A program made the translations under genes and the position numbers. From contig NZ_CADFGP010000062.1 in NCBI RefSeq assembly GCF_902833905.1, positions 1-38,652 of the forward strand: a stretch of 38,652 nucleotides of DNA, written 5' to 3'. The notes beneath the pieces were generated by a model that worked only from the letters and a program-made list of their open reading frames with translations, was not told the origin of the DNA and searched no databases. The DNA comes from Paraburkholderia tuberum STM678. Lineage in GTDB: Bacteria; Pseudomonadota; Gammaproteobacteria; Burkholderiales; Burkholderiaceae. Numbering within the stretch: position 1 is the stretch's first letter; every line of letters begins with the position of its first letter. Below, one piece after another: positions 9,901 to 18,126 of this stretch.

Positions 9901-12900
9901 TTCGAGGCCGGCGAGGCTGCGGTAATCCGGCACGAGCGCGGGATAGATGTGCAGGCACGCATCGAGCAGCGCCGGATGCAGCAGCGGGTACGCGGTCGCG
10001 TCGAGGTGCTCGGGCAACTGCACGCGGCTCACCGCCTCGTCGTCGCCCTGCCACAACTCGACGATGCCGCGAAAGCCCGGCCCGTAGCCGAAGCCGAGCG
10101 GCGCGATCGCTTCGTAGTAGCGCGCGGGCTTGACGGGCGTCATCCGCGCGACGCCCGCCGATGCGGGCAGCGGCGTCGCGACCGGCGCAATATGGGGTGC
10201 CGCGAGCGCGCTCACGCGCGCGCGGATGTGGCGGCGCCATCCGTCGTCGTCTGCTGCGCCGCGGCTGACGAGCTCGCCGTCGACATCGCCGCCCTCGCTC
10301 TGCAGCACGGTCTGCACGACGCGCGCGCCGTCGTCGGGGATGACGAGCGCGTCGTCGTACGTCAGCGACTCGACCGCGACGGCCGCACCGCCGAACCGCT
10401 CGCGCCCGACCGCCGCGAGCGCGACGAGGCCGGCCATCACGGGCAGCACCGCCATCCCGAAGATGCGGTGATCAGTAAGCCACGGGATCGCGTCGAGGTC
10501 ATACGTCGACTCGAACTGCCATGCGGCGAGCGGCGACGACAGCCGCTTGCCCGGAATGTCCGCGCCGGGGCCGGCCGCGGCGCTGCTCCGCGCGGCATCC
10601 AGCCAGTAGCGCTCGCGCTCGAACGCATAGGTCGGCGCGGACACGCGACGGCGCGCGTACGGCTGATCGAACGCGCGCCAGTCGACCGGCGCGCCGCTGC
10701 GCCACAACGCGGCAAGCGTCGCCGTGAGCTCGCTCCATTCGCGGTCGCGGCCGATCGACGCGAGAAAGCGCCGGCCGCCCGCCTTGTCCGCTTCGCCCGC
10801 ACCGGCAATCTGCTGCGCAAGCGACACGAGCGTCGTGCCCGGACCGACCTCGACGAAATCGACGATGCCGGCCTGCGCGAGCGTGCGCACGCCGCTGATG
10901 AAGTGCACCGGCTGCAGCGCGTGATCGCGCCAGTACGCAGGCGTGGGCGGGCCGTACGCGATCGCGCCGGTCAGGTTCGCGACGAGCGGTATCTTCGGCG
11001 CTTGGGCGGCATAGCTGCTTGCGAGCGCTTCGAGCGCCGCGGCCGCGGGTGCCATCAAAGGCGAATGGAACGCGTGCGAGACCGTCAGCTCGCGGCCGCC
11101 GATGCCCGCCTGCTGCGCGCGGGCGAACGCGTCGGCGACGGCTTCAGCCTGCCCCGACACGACCGTGTTCTCCGGCCCGTTGTACGCCGCGATGCCAATC
11201 GCCTGCGGATCGTTGTCGTCCAGCAGCCGCTCGACGGTCTCGCCGTCGGCGAAGAGCGCGGCCATCGCGCCGCCCTTCGGCAGCGCCTGCATCAGCCGGC
11301 CGCGCGCGGCGATCAACGCGATGCACGCTTCGAGGTCGTAGCAGCCGGCCACGCATGCCGCCACGTATTCGCCGACGCTGTGGCCGAGCACCATGTCCGG
11401 CACGATGCCCCACGACCGCCACAGCTCGGCGAGCGCCCATTCGACGGCGAAGAGCGCCGGCTGCGCGTACGCGGTCTGGTCGATCCGCGTCTTCGACCGC
11501 GCATCGCCGTACAGCACCGACAGCAGCGACTTGCCGAGTTGCGGACGCAGGAGCGCATCGCAGCGTTCGAGCGCGTCGCGGAACACCGGCTGCGTGCGGT
11601 ACAGCGCAGCGGCCATCCCGGCGTATTGCGCCCCCTGGCCCGTGAAGAGGAACGCGAGCGGCCGCTTGCCGCCGCGTTCCGCGGAAGGCTGCAACCCGGC
11701 GGACGACTGCGCGGCGAGCTGCCCGGCAAGCTCGCCCGCACTGCTGCCGATCGCGGTCATCCGCACGTTCAGCGGTGCGCGTCCCGTGTTCGCGGTATAG
11801 CAGATGTCGGCGACAGGCTCGTCGGTCCTCGTCAGGTACTGGCCCCAACGGTCCGCGAGCGCGACGAGCGCGTGCTGCGAACGGGCCGACAGCGTCAGCA
11901 CGTGCAGCGGTCGATCGTCGGCCACCGGCGACGGCACGCGCGCGGGCGCTTCTTCCAGCACGGCAAACGCGTTCGTGCCGCCGAGCCCGAGCGAGTTGAC
12001 GGCCGCAAACCGCGGCGTCGCGTCACGCGGCCAGTCGCACAGCGCCGTATTGACGAAGAACGGCGTCTGCGCGAACGGAATCTTCGGGTTCGGCGTCGTG
12101 AAGTTCAGGCTCGGCGGAATCTGCCCGCGATCGAGCGCGAGCGCCGCCTTGATCACGCTCGCCACGCCCGATGCCTGCTCAAGGTGCCCGATGTTCGTCT
12201 TCACGGAGCCGACCGCGCAAAAGCCGCTGTCCTGCGTGTGTCGCCGGAACGCCTTCGTGAGCGCGTCGATTTCGAGCGGATCGCCGACCACCGTGCCGGT
12301 GCCGTGCGTCTCGACATAGCCGACCGCGCGCGGCGAAACCCCGGCGCACGCGAACGCGTCGAGCATCGCCTTCGCCTGCCCGATCACGCTCGACGCCGTA
12401 TAGCTGACCTTCGACGCACCGTCGTTGTTGATCGCCGTACCGCGGATGACCGCATAGATGTGGTCGCCGTCCGCGAGCGCGTCGTCGATGTGCTTGAGCA
12501 CGATCGCGCCCGCGCCGCTTCCGAACACCGTGCCCTGCGCGTTCGCGTCGAACGCGCGGCAATGCCCGTCCGGCGACAGGATGTCGCCTTTGCGTGCGGT
12601 ATAGCCGGCGATGTGCGGCACCCGCACGGTCGACGCGCCGGCAACCGCCATGTCGCATTCGCCGTTCAGAATGCTGCTGCACGCCAGGTGGATCGCGACG
12701 AGCGACGTCGAGCAAGCCGTCTGCACGGTCACGCTCTGCCCCGTCAGGTTCAGCTTGTACGACACGCGCGTCGCGAGAAAATCCTTGTCGTTGCCGATGT
12801 GCTCGACACCGCCCGTCGTGCCGCGCAGCGCCGGGTTCGACGCGAAATAGCTGCTCACCACGCCGCCCGCGCCGGCGAACACGCTGATCGAGCCACCATA

Positions 12901-13284
12901 GCTGCCGGGCGCGTATCCGGCATCTTCGAGCGTATCGTGCGCGACTTCGAGAAACACGCGGTGCTGCGGGTCGATCACGCGCGCCTCGCGCGGCGAGTAC
13001 TCGAAAAGACCCGCGTCGAAACGGTCGAAATCGTCGATGACAGGCGACGCCTTCACGTAATCGGGCGCGGCGAGCTGCGCGGGATCGACGCCCGCGCGCA
13101 GCAGTTCGGCATCGTCGAAGAAGCGAATCGACTCGACGCCGTCGACGAGGTTCTGCCAGTACGCGCGCCAGTCGTTCGAGCCCGGCAGCCGGCAGCCGAT
13201 GCCGATGATCGCGACCCCGCAGCCCGTAGCCGGCGCGCTCGCGTTCGCCACGCCTTCCCGTTCCTGCGGGTTCGTCGCAGTCAT
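6919..13284 (-). CDS. Type I polyketide synthase, KS-AT-DH-KR-ACP-TE
   Basis: This 2121-residue single-module synthase has these domains in order. KS is at about 25-455, with C191 in TACSTS and the downstream motifs ETHGTGT and NIGHLEQ. AT is at about 545-860, with S636 in GHSVGE; HAFH near 737 suggests malonyl-CoA. DH is at about 905-1190, with H939 in the HxxxGxxxxP motif and D1108. KR spans about 1230-1650, with GGLGALG and Y1601; LDD after HCAGN suggests a B-type ketoreductase. ACP carries S1764 in LGLDSL. TE is at about 1875-2121, with FFGHCIGG and H in DGAHFG. The thioesterase nucleophile position is C1945, not Ser. There is no enoyl reductase or methyltransferase domain. The start overlaps the ACP gene stop by four bases (ATGA), so the two genes are coupled. 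One module with a free ACP and an acyl ligase suggests extension of a ligase-loaded starter, or iterative use. Confidence 0.97.
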   Translation of the reverse strand: MTATNPQEREGVANASAPATGCGVAIIGIGCRLPGSNDWRAYWQNLVDGVESIRFFDDAELLRAGVDPAQLAAPDYVKASPVIDDFDRFDAGLFEYSPREARVIDPQHRVFLEVAHDTLEDAGYAPGSYGGSISVFAGAGGVVSSYFASNPALRGTTGGVEHIGNDKDFLATRVSYKLNLTGQSVTVQTACSTSLVAIHLACSSILNGECDMAVAGASTVRVPHIAGYTARKGDILSPDGHCRAFDANAQGTVFGSGAGAIVLKHIDDALADGDHIYAVIRGTAINNDGASKVSYTASSVIGQAKAMLDAFACAGVSPRAVGYVETHGTGTVVGDPLEIDALTKAFRRHTQDSGFCAVGSVKTNIGHLEQASGVASVIKAALALDRGQIPPSLNFTTPNPKIPFAQTPFFVNTALCDWPRDATPRFAAVNSLGLGGTNAFAVLEEAPARVPSPVADDRPLHVLTLSARSQHALVALADRWGQYLTRTDEPVADICYTANTGRAPLNVRMTAIGSSAGELAGQLAAQSSAGLQPSAERGGKRPLAFLFTGQGAQYAGMAAALYRTQPVFRDALERCDALLRPQLGKSLLSVLYGDARSKTRIDQTAYAQPALFAVEWALAELWRSWGIVPDMVLGHSVGEYVAACVAGCYDLEACIALIAARGRLMQALPKGGAMAALFADGETVERLLDDNDPQAIGIAAYNGPENTVVSGQAEAVADAFARAQQAGIGGRELTVSHAFHSPLMAPAAAALEALASSYAAQAPKIPLVANLTGAIAYGPPTPAYWRDHALQPVHFISGVRTLAQAGIVDFVEVGPGTTLVSLAQQIAGAGEADKAGGRRFLASIGRDREWSELTATLAALWRSGAPVDWRAFDQPYARRRVSAPTYAFERERYWLDAARSSAAAGPGADIPGKRLSSPLAAWQFESTYDLDAIPWLTDHRIFGMAVLPVMAGLVALAAVGRERFGGAAVAVESLTYDDALVIPDDGARVVQTVLQSEGGDVDGELVSRGAADDDGWRRHIRARVSALAAPHIAPVATPLPASAGVARMTPVKPARYYEAIAPLGFGYGPGFRGIVELWQGDDEAVSRVQLPEHLDATAYPLLHPALLDACLHIYPALVPDYRSLAGLEAKPGGTWLPISIERFEIDRAGASRVWVRAKRRDVAQAGVVTVDIEIYGDDGAPVALIGGLTVKPITRTQIAPQAAASRYRALHRLEWVERPALSLPDVSDAAADGPTEWLIVASAARGMADALDARLRAFGRRTSVLPLPDGDGTGAFNAADTQATLSAALAARADAAGPAGHIGVVLAHGLGEHVDEATTVESLADAERRFSGGTLAIVRALAAFAEAHADAVPRVWLVTRGAHAPVPRTPGADPLQSSVWGIGRVAALEHSELWAGMVDVAGDDVAALAAELLAGDGEDEVALRGGRRYALRLDRDDDAPVPERIVPPFDPAATYLITGGLGALGLKVADWLVSAQGVRYLVLTARRAPGDAVAAVIERWRQQGANVVVKQADVAHAADTHALIEQIGAELPPLKGVFHCAGNLDDGVLVQMDWDKFARTTDPKVLGGWGLHAQTRHLALDHFVLFSSVLSVTGAMGQVNYVAGNAFLDGLTEYRRRLGLPAQAINWGPWGGSGLATESGERGETIWRARGTDYIDPEDGIALLHAILARGVHQSVATLTEWPQWAAQYPKRPPLLEWLVRGAPAPAANALFTRAQVEARLAAAPEDERRAVLHDIVGQMVRAVLEIKGDFDPAQPLRELGLDSLMAITLLNQLDAAVGVRLPAAAMLKGPSLDQLVDELLPKVKIATDAAASEPSAIAARATTASTATVAVVPRPASSSTAPAAGATQQTVPAAQRERWLVEIRSNPDARYRLICFPFAGGGSAIYRAWADGADPHAEILAVEPPGRLSRINEPPVNRIDAFVDGLLAELRPLLDRPVAFFGHCIGGLTMYETARALIERDGVTPVHLFASGARPPHRLVADAAFERKLAAALANLRDFDIIAPLYRQTDDVLAEALRHFQIDATEQMLAIPELRELVLPVVRAEFEMASRYVFVPASPWPVPITSFRGKDDIYVTHEDALAWRDFTTDAFNLYTRDGAHFGVVEDRAFILNAISDALAA

Positions 13285-13643
13285 TCCCGCGCTCCCCGCC
13301 GTTGGCGGCGGCGTTCGCTCGCCGCCTGCGCGTCGGCCAGTTCGTCGGGTGCGTCGGCCGGCAACGCCGTGTCGTCGAAGAGCCGCCGGTACGCGCCGAC
13401 GAGCTGCCCAACGGTCTGGACCGACGTGATCGGCACGAGCGACTGGAACGGGTCAGCGCCGAAGGTCAGTTCGAGATCGAACACCAGTTGCGCGAGATCG
13501 AGCGAACTCAGGCCGAGCGTCGCGTTCAGCTTGTCGTCGTCGCGCAGCTCGCGCGCCGGCAATCCGTGCTGACTCATGACCTTGCCCACGGCGGTATGGA
13601 CGAGACGCTCGGTCTCGTGACGGTCGAAGTGTTGGGTCAGCAT
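13281..13643 (-). CDS. Free-standing acyl carrier protein
   Basis: This 120-residue protein has a carrier fold over its first 90 residues. The attachment region reads LGLSSLDLAQLV, with S47 as the likely phosphopantetheine site; the residue before it is Ser, where most carriers have Asp. After about residue 95 there is a charged, probably disordered tail ending in RRQRRGARE. It overlaps both the reductase gene upstream (by seven bases) and the PKS gene downstream (four bases). It probably receives the acyl group from the adjacent adenylating ligase and presents it to the FabG-like reductase and then the PKS. Confidence 0.9.
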   Translation of the reverse strand: MLTQHFDRHETERLVHTAVGKVMSQHGLPARELRDDDKLNATLGLSSLDLAQLVFDLELTFGADPFQSLVPITSVQTVGQLVGAYRRLFDDTALPADAPDELADAQAASERRRQRRGARE

Positions 13644-14377
13644 GTGATGCCTCCATCCACGGCGATCGTCTGCCCCGTGACGAACGAGGCGCGATCGGAT
13701 ACGAGAAATTCGACGACGTTCGTGATGTCGGTCGTGTCGGCGAGCCGGCCGAGCGGCGTGCGGCGGGCAATCCGCGCGCGCGCGGTCTCATCTAGGTGCT
13801 GCACCATGTCGCTCTCGAAGTAGCCTGGCGCGACCGAGTTCACCCGGATATTGCGCGCACCGAGCTCGCGCGTGAGGCTGCGCGTGAGGCCGTCGAGCGC
13901 GGCCTTCGTCGCGCTGTAGACGGCGACGCCGGTATGTCCGCGAATCGCGTTCACCGACGCGATGTTGACGATCACGCCGCGGTTCGCGCGGATCATCCAT
14001 TTCGCGCAGCTTTGCGTAAGCAGGATCGTGCCCGTCAGGTTGACCGCGATCATCTGCTCGATTGCGTCCTCGCGCATCAACGCGAGAAGCCCGTCCTGGC
14101 TCACGCCCGCGTTGTTGACGAGCGCGGCGACGCCGCCCCACCGTTCGGCGACGTCCGCGACGAAACGCGCGACCGCCGCGCTGTCCGTGCTGTCCACCTG
14201 CCGCCAGTGAAACCCCGCGCCGCGCGTATCGCGCTCGATCAGATCGTCGATCTCAGGCGTGCGCGACCGGCTGAAGGTCGCGACGCGCCTGCCTGCGGCG
14301 ACGAACGCGCGCACAAGCGCGAGCCCCAGCCCCCTGCTTCCTCCACTGATGATGACCACCTCGTCTGCGTCGCTCAT
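13637..14377 (-). CDS. FabG-like 3-oxoacyl-ACP reductase (SDR)
   Basis: This 246-residue classical SDR has the cofactor motif SGGSRGLGLA near the N-terminus, NNAGVSQDG near 90, the catalytic Ser region NIASVNA and Y-x3-K in YSATK. The C-terminus ends FVTGQTIAVDGG, as in FabG-type reductases. It is coupled to the ligase gene upstream (ATGA overlap) and overlaps the start of the ACP gene, so it probably reduces a beta-keto group held on that carrier protein. Exact substrate unknown. Confidence 0.92.
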   Translation of the reverse strand: MSDADEVVIISGGSRGLGLALVRAFVAAGRRVATFSRSRTPEIDDLIERDTRGAGFHWRQVDSTDSAAVARFVADVAERWGGVAALVNNAGVSQDGLLALMREDAIEQMIAVNLTGTILLTQSCAKWMIRANRGVIVNIASVNAIRGHTGVAVYSATKAALDGLTRSLTRELGARNIRVNSVAPGYFESDMVQHLDETARARIARRTPLGRLADTTDITNVVEFLVSDRASFVTGQTIAVDGGITC

Positions 14378-15738
14378 TTGGGTTGCTCCGTAGGTCGTGA
14401 CACTCTGGCCTTCTTGAACCGGTCGTTGTGATGCGCGCCTTCGTCGATCTCGATGTGGACCGGCACCTTGAAACGTTCGAGGCGGTTCGTGCAGAAATCG
14501 CGCAGTCGTGCGACAAGCGCCGCCGGCGCCTCGGGCTCGATCGGCGACACGCGGGCGACGACGACATGCCCGGTCACCGGGTTAGGCCGGCCCGCCACCG
14601 TCACGTCGCGGACGTTGCCGGCGGCGAGCAGCGTGCTCTCGACTTCGCTGGGGTAGACCTTCTCACCGCCGACGTTGATGATCTCCGAGCGGCGTCCGAG
14701 CACGCGCACGTACTCGCCCTCGGTCTCGACAACGTCCTGCGTGTTGAACCAGCCGTCGTCGTCGAACGGCGTCGGCGCGTTCAGGTAGCCGAGCATCGCC
14801 GTCTCCGATCGCACCCACAGCACGCCGTCGACGATCTTGTGCTCGAACCCGTTGGTGCCGAGCTTCATCCACAGCGAGCCGGAGTCTTTCGACTGCGTCG
14901 GCAGGATGCCGAGTTCGGACAGCCCGTACGTCTGCTTCAGCTTCACGTCAGGCAGTGCGTCGTGCAGCGCGGCGAGCGTCGTCTCCGGCATCGGCTCGGT
15001 GCCGTACGTGATCAGCTTCAGCGACGACAGGTCGTAGCGCGCGCCAGCATCGGAGATCAGCATCATGTTGATGAACGTCGGGCTCGTCGGCAGCAGTTCC
15101 ACCCGGTGTCGCGCGATCGCGTCGCATACCGCGTCGGGCGACCGGCTGGCCGGCGTCACGATCGTGCCGCCCTGGGCGAGCACGTTGAGCAGCGTGTTGA
15201 TCCCGCCGATGTGGTCGAGCATCAGGAAGACGAGCGTCACGTACGCGCGGCCCGTCGCCTTTTCGAGCTTCGCGACGAGCCGGTCGAAGTCGAGCAGCGA
15301 CGCCTTGCTGCGGCCGGTCGAGCCGGAACTGAAGAGAATCAGCCCGGCCGCGCCGTCGTTGCGCAGGCGCTCGATCAGCGGATGCGCGTCGGCGAGCGTC
15401 GCGCAACGTTCGACCTGCGGGCGGCCCGCACCGTCGAACGTGACGACGAGCCCCACTTCGGCGGTCCCGAGAAACTCGTCGCGCTTCACGCCGGCCGATG
15501 CGATCGGTACAACGATCGCGCCAGCAAACGCGAGCGCGAGCAGCAACGCGCAGACGTCTGGCACGTAATCGCCGCACACGGCGACGATGTCGCCGCGCCG
15601 CACGCCCCAGCGATCGAGTTCCGCGCACCAGAAGTCAATCCGCTCGCCGAACGATTCGTACGTGACGGTCTCGCCGGCCGACACGAGGCATGCCCGCGTG
15701 CCGAACGACCGGATTCGCTGCAGAAGAAAGGCAGTCAT
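14374..15738 (-). CDS. Adenylate-forming acyl ligase (AMP-binding)
   Basis: This protein of about 454 residues is of the acyl-CoA synthetase / fatty acyl-AMP ligase superfamily. The adenylation core motifs are present in order: LFSSGSTGRSKAS (phosphate loop), YGTEPMP, QTYGLSELG, GWFNTQDVV, GRRSEIINVGGEKVYPSE and, at the C-terminus, the catalytic Lys region NDRFKKAR. It probably activates a carboxylic acid and loads it on the free ACP to prime the synthase. I place the start at ATG 15738 because TGGAG lies six bases upstream; a GTG at 15750 would add four residues. It sits directly behind the phasin-like gene. Confidence 0.88.
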   Translation of the reverse strand: MTAFLLQRIRSFGTRACLVSAGETVTYESFGERIDFWCAELDRWGVRRGDIVAVCGDYVPDVCALLLALAFAGAIVVPIASAGVKRDEFLGTAEVGLVVTFDGAGRPQVERCATLADAHPLIERLRNDGAAGLILFSSGSTGRSKASLLDFDRLVAKLEKATGRAYVTLVFLMLDHIGGINTLLNVLAQGGTIVTPASRSPDAVCDAIARHRVELLPTSPTFINMMLISDAGARYDLSSLKLITYGTEPMPETTLAALHDALPDVKLKQTYGLSELGILPTQSKDSGSLWMKLGTNGFEHKIVDGVLWVRSETAMLGYLNAPTPFDDDGWFNTQDVVETEGEYVRVLGRRSEIINVGGEKVYPSEVESTLLAAGNVRDVTVAGRPNPVTGHVVVARVSPIEPEAPAALVARLRDFCTNRLERFKVPVHIEIDEGAHHNDRFKKARVSRPTEQPK

Positions 15739-15750
15739 TGCGCGCTCCAC

Positions 15751-16053
15751 TCACTTCGCAGCCGGAACGGTCGTCGTATCGTCGTTCGCCGGCGCATACG
15801 ACGCGCTCCGCACGGCGGCGGTCATCGCCTGCCGCAGCGGTTGACCGAGCAGCTTGCCGGCGGCGTTCTCGTCGATCGCGACGCGCAGCACCGACTGGAA
15901 CGATTCGAGCGACGCGACGCCGACGTCGAGCGCAAGCTCGCCGATGCGCATCTGCGAATCGGCGAGCCGGCGAAACGCTTCGTACGAGTCGCTCACGCCC
16001 TGCACCCATTGCTGATAAACGAACGCCTGACTCGGAATGACTTCGATGGACAT
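15751..16053 (-). CDS. Small helical protein, phasin-like
   Basis: This 100-residue protein is mostly amphipathic helix, with a short variable tail ending TTTVPAAK. The pattern (QAFVYQQWVQGVSDSYEAF, then the helix around MRIGELALDVGVASLESFQS) loosely resembles phasins, the amphipathic granule-coat proteins, but I would not assign that role. GAGGAGG eight bases before the ATG fixes the start at 16053, so longer upstream open frame is not coding. It is the second gene of the PKS operon and its stop lies beside the ligase start. Its job, perhaps a scaffold or partner for the ACP enzymes, is unknown. Confidence 0.7.
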   Translation of the reverse strand: MSIEVIPSQAFVYQQWVQGVSDSYEAFRRLADSQMRIGELALDVGVASLESFQSVLRVAIDENAAGKLLGQPLRQAMTAAVRSASYAPANDDTTTVPAAK

Positions 16054-16142
16054 CGCGACAGCCTCCTCATCGAAGACAGGCACACACATGGCGTCGCGCG
16101 ACGCCACGCTGCCTCCTGTCGTGAAATACGGGCAAGCGCCCG

Positions 16143-16694
16143 TCAGGACTCCGTGCGGCGAGGTGGGGCCCGCAGGCCGAGCGTTTCGCGCAACGCGAAC
16201 AGCTCGCGTTCCATCTCGTCGCCGCGGTAGTAGAGAAATGCGCCGATCTCGCCGCCGACGACGACTTCGAGATAGGGCTCGGCTACCGCCGGCCCCGAGC
16301 CGGCGTCCCAACCGGCGTTCAGGACATCTACGCTGTCGCCGAGCGGCTCGCCGACCGTCGTCACGACCGACGCGAGGCCGAGCGTGCGCAGCCGGTCGCT
16401 CCACGCCGCGAGCTGTCCTTCGGTGCTATCCGGGCCAGTCGGCACGTACAGACAGAACGACCGCTCATCGAGCCAGATCGCATGGTCGTTCGGCGAGGTT
16501 GGAGGCTGCTGGGGCGCCGGCGCGGAACGAACCCCGGACGGCTGCCCGGGTTCGGTTTGCGCTTCCGCTGCTCTTTGCGCGTATTCGACCGCGGCGACTT
16601 CGGCAGGCCGACGCCGGCCGGACGGCAGCCCGACAAGACGCGCCACCACTGCCGGCCACGCACGCGCAAAAGCGGATCTGTTCACTTGCGTCAT
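16143..16694 (-). CDS. Unrecognised protein, first gene of the PKS operon
   Basis: This 183-residue protein matches no family I know. The first 70 residues are low-complexity (Ala, Pro and Arg rich, with APAPQQPPTSP) and probably disordered. Residues 72-175 look folded: AIWLDERSFCLYVP, then LEVVVGGEIGAFLYYRG, then a C-terminal helix MERELFALRETLGL. There is no signal peptide or membrane segment. GAAGGAG six bases before the ATG gives a strong start. As the promoter-proximal gene of a ten-gene operon it may be specific to this pathway. Confidence 0.75.
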   Translation of the reverse strand: MTQVNRSAFARAWPAVVARLVGLPSGRRRPAEVAAVEYAQRAAEAQTEPGQPSGVRSAPAPQQPPTSPNDHAIWLDERSFCLYVPTGPDSTEGQLAAWSDRLRTLGLASVVTTVGEPLGDSVDVLNAGWDAGSGPAVAEPYLEVVVGGEIGAFLYYRGDEMERELFALRETLGLRAPPRRTES

Positions 16695-17284
16695 TGAATG
16701 CTCCTTCTACCGCCGTTAATCAGGTCGAATTACAGCATTCGCTCAACAAGCGCCATTCCGGTGCAATTTTCATCCACTCGATATGAAAAGCACCGTGACA
16801 AGCTTGTTCATGCAACGGAAGTACCGAACCGTTCTTCCGCAGTGCAAAGGCCAAGTTAAACAGACATGGGGATACGCAGCGCGATACGGCACGTCCTCCG
16901 CTGGCCCGCCAACCAAGACGGTCGGGGCGGGAGGCCGTTCCCTATGCCGTTGATCATAGGAGCAAATCCGAAAGATGGAAGGCCGCAATCGGACGATATG
17001 CTGCTTTGTGTCAATCGAACTAAACATAGAACCGCGGCATCGGCTGAAACCCGCTTCAGGCCGCAACAACGTTGATGAGGGTTCCAGCTCGGTCATCGAC
17101 ATGGTGATCGTCCCAGATGCGTTCATGGCCGGCGCTCCTTAAGGAATGCTGGCCACCAGCCTGAACCCGCAAACACGACATTTCAATTTAGCGGAAACGC
17201 GACATCTGAACTTTGGACTAACAGCTTTGACGTTGATAACTTTACTTATGTCAAATTACATAGGAATACGAACTATATGATGCC
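16695..17284. other. Upstream region of the PKS operon
   Basis: This interval separates the PKS operon from the disrupted nuclease gene and has lower GC than its surroundings, as expected for a promoter region. I cannot place -35 and -10 boxes reliably. A minus-strand open frame (17126-16770, starting MNASGTITMSM) has a respectable AAGGAG site, but its codon use is not coding-like beyond the first 40 codons. Confidence 0.45.
16770..17126 (-). CDS. Possible small hypothetical protein
   Basis: A 118-codon frame opens with AAGGAG eight bases before ATG and the sequence MNASGTITMSMTELEPSS. The rest has irregular codon use and no recognisable domain, and it resembles no family I know. It could be a genuine short leader or regulatory peptide ahead of the PKS operon, or chance. 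Low confidence. Confidence 0.2.
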   Translation of the reverse strand: MNASGTITMSMTELEPSSTLLRPEAGFSRCRGSMFSSIDTKQHIVRLRPSIFRICSYDQRHRERPPAPTVLVGGPAEDVPYRAAYPHVCLTWPLHCGRTVRYFRCMNKLVTVLFISSG

Positions 17285-17497
17285 ATGAAAGCGGCTTGCA
17301 ATCTCCTGCCTGGCCACAGCGCTCATCTGCGCGGCGCCGTTCGCCACCGGCAAATCGCTGACCGGCTCCCTGCTTGATCAGGTGCGCAGCCTCACGTCGC
17401 CGGCATCACCATCGACATCGAACGCACTCGATGCACCGGCCGGACAAACCGTTGAAGTGGGGTTTTCTCCGGAAGGCGGCGCCGAAACACTCGTACT
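17285..17497 (+). pseudogene. PLD-family nuclease, 5' part, interrupted
   Basis: The frame encodes a signal peptide-like start (LAISCLATALICAAPFA), then a linker and VEVGFSPEGGAETLVL, the N-terminal part of secreted phospholipase-D-superfamily nucleases carried by many plasmids. The gene has two lesions here. An extra A after the ATG (ATGAAAGCGGCTT instead of ATGAAGCGGCTT) shifts the frame at codon 2. Then the sequence stops matching exactly at 17497, where the Tn3-like element begins. The continuation starting VLKVIDSAH is found at 30231. Confidence 0.85.
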
Positions 17498-17610
17498 GGG
17501 GTTCCCTTGATTTTCGTGCGATTTGCCCCGGCGTAGGCCGATCTAGCTGCGAAAGGCGTAGCGCTTCGGTACTAAAATAATCCTAAATAAAATCAGGTAC
17601 TTCCTGATGG
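17498..17610 (+). repeat. Left terminal inverted repeat of the Tn3-like element
   Basis: It pairs with 30119-30230. Shared blocks, in order inward, are GGGGT, CCCTTGATTT, GGCGTAGG, CGATCTAGCTGCGA, TAGCGCT, AAATCAG and CCTGA. The innermost part forms a small hairpin here (ATCAGG and CCTGAT around TACTT). It is preceded by target duplication GTACT at 17493-17497. Confidence 0.85.
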
Positions 17611-17815
17611 GGCGAAAGCAGCGCTACTCGCCGCTCTCGATGGCTCATGTAGATCTGCACGCGGCAACGCCTGCCTTTGCCGTGGGTTTGTCGCTTCCTA
17701 CTAAATGCTGTCGCGATTAATGGAGTTCCGGCGCCCCATTAACGCAGATCGACATCTAACCGCAACTACGGGGCGGCTCGGTACGTGCATCGCATCGCCA
17801 GGACTCGCGCCTCAA

Positions 17816-17923
17816 TCAGAACGACGTCCGCACGCCGACCGTCACCGCCCATGGATCGAAGCCGGGCGTGACCTTCGCCGCCACACTGTTCAGCAGCGCG
17901 AAGCCCTGCTCATTCGGCGTCAA
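17816..17923 (-). pseudogene. Possible outer-membrane protein C-terminal fragment
   Basis: Reading the minus strand from 17923 gives NEQGFALLNSVAAKVTPGF, then DPWAVTVGVRTSF and a stop. The closing beta-strand with a terminal Phe resembles the C-termini of OmpW-like and similar beta-barrel proteins. Nothing upstream remains. It is a relic at the edge of the element; the identification is tentative. Confidence 0.3.
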
Positions 17924-17952
17924 ATAATTTATAGAATAATTCAATTAAAAGT

Positions 17953-18039
17953 AATGCAAAATGTTCAATCAAAATCAATGTAATGCAAAATGTTTAATCA
18001 AAATCAATGTAATGCAAAATGTTCAATCAAAATCACTTG
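17953..18039 (+). repeat. Three tandem 29-bp AT-rich repeats upstream of the precursor gene
   Basis: Units at 17953-17981, 17982-18010 and 18011-18039 each start AATGCAAAATGTT and continue AATCAAAATCA. Unit 2 differs from unit 1 by one base, and unit 3 differs in its last four. They end 87 bases before the precursor ATG in a strongly AT-rich pocket within GC-rich DNA. They look like iterated protein-binding sites, either regulatory sites for the proteusin genes or iteron-like sites; the sequence does not decide. Confidence 0.85.
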
Positions 18040-18126
18040 AACTGACGATCTACATTTCATAAGCTTCGTCGAGCGTGCACGAACACTCCCGTTCTGACTG
18101 AATGAATGAATGAAGCGAGGATACCC

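Noticed and set aside
9652..13572. 1306-codon plus-strand open frame opposite the PKS
   Set aside because: Same reason: Arg/Ala/Asp-rich antisense shadow of the synthase with no motif.
17953..18039. CRISPR array
   Set aside because: The repeats are contiguous with no spacers and only three units.
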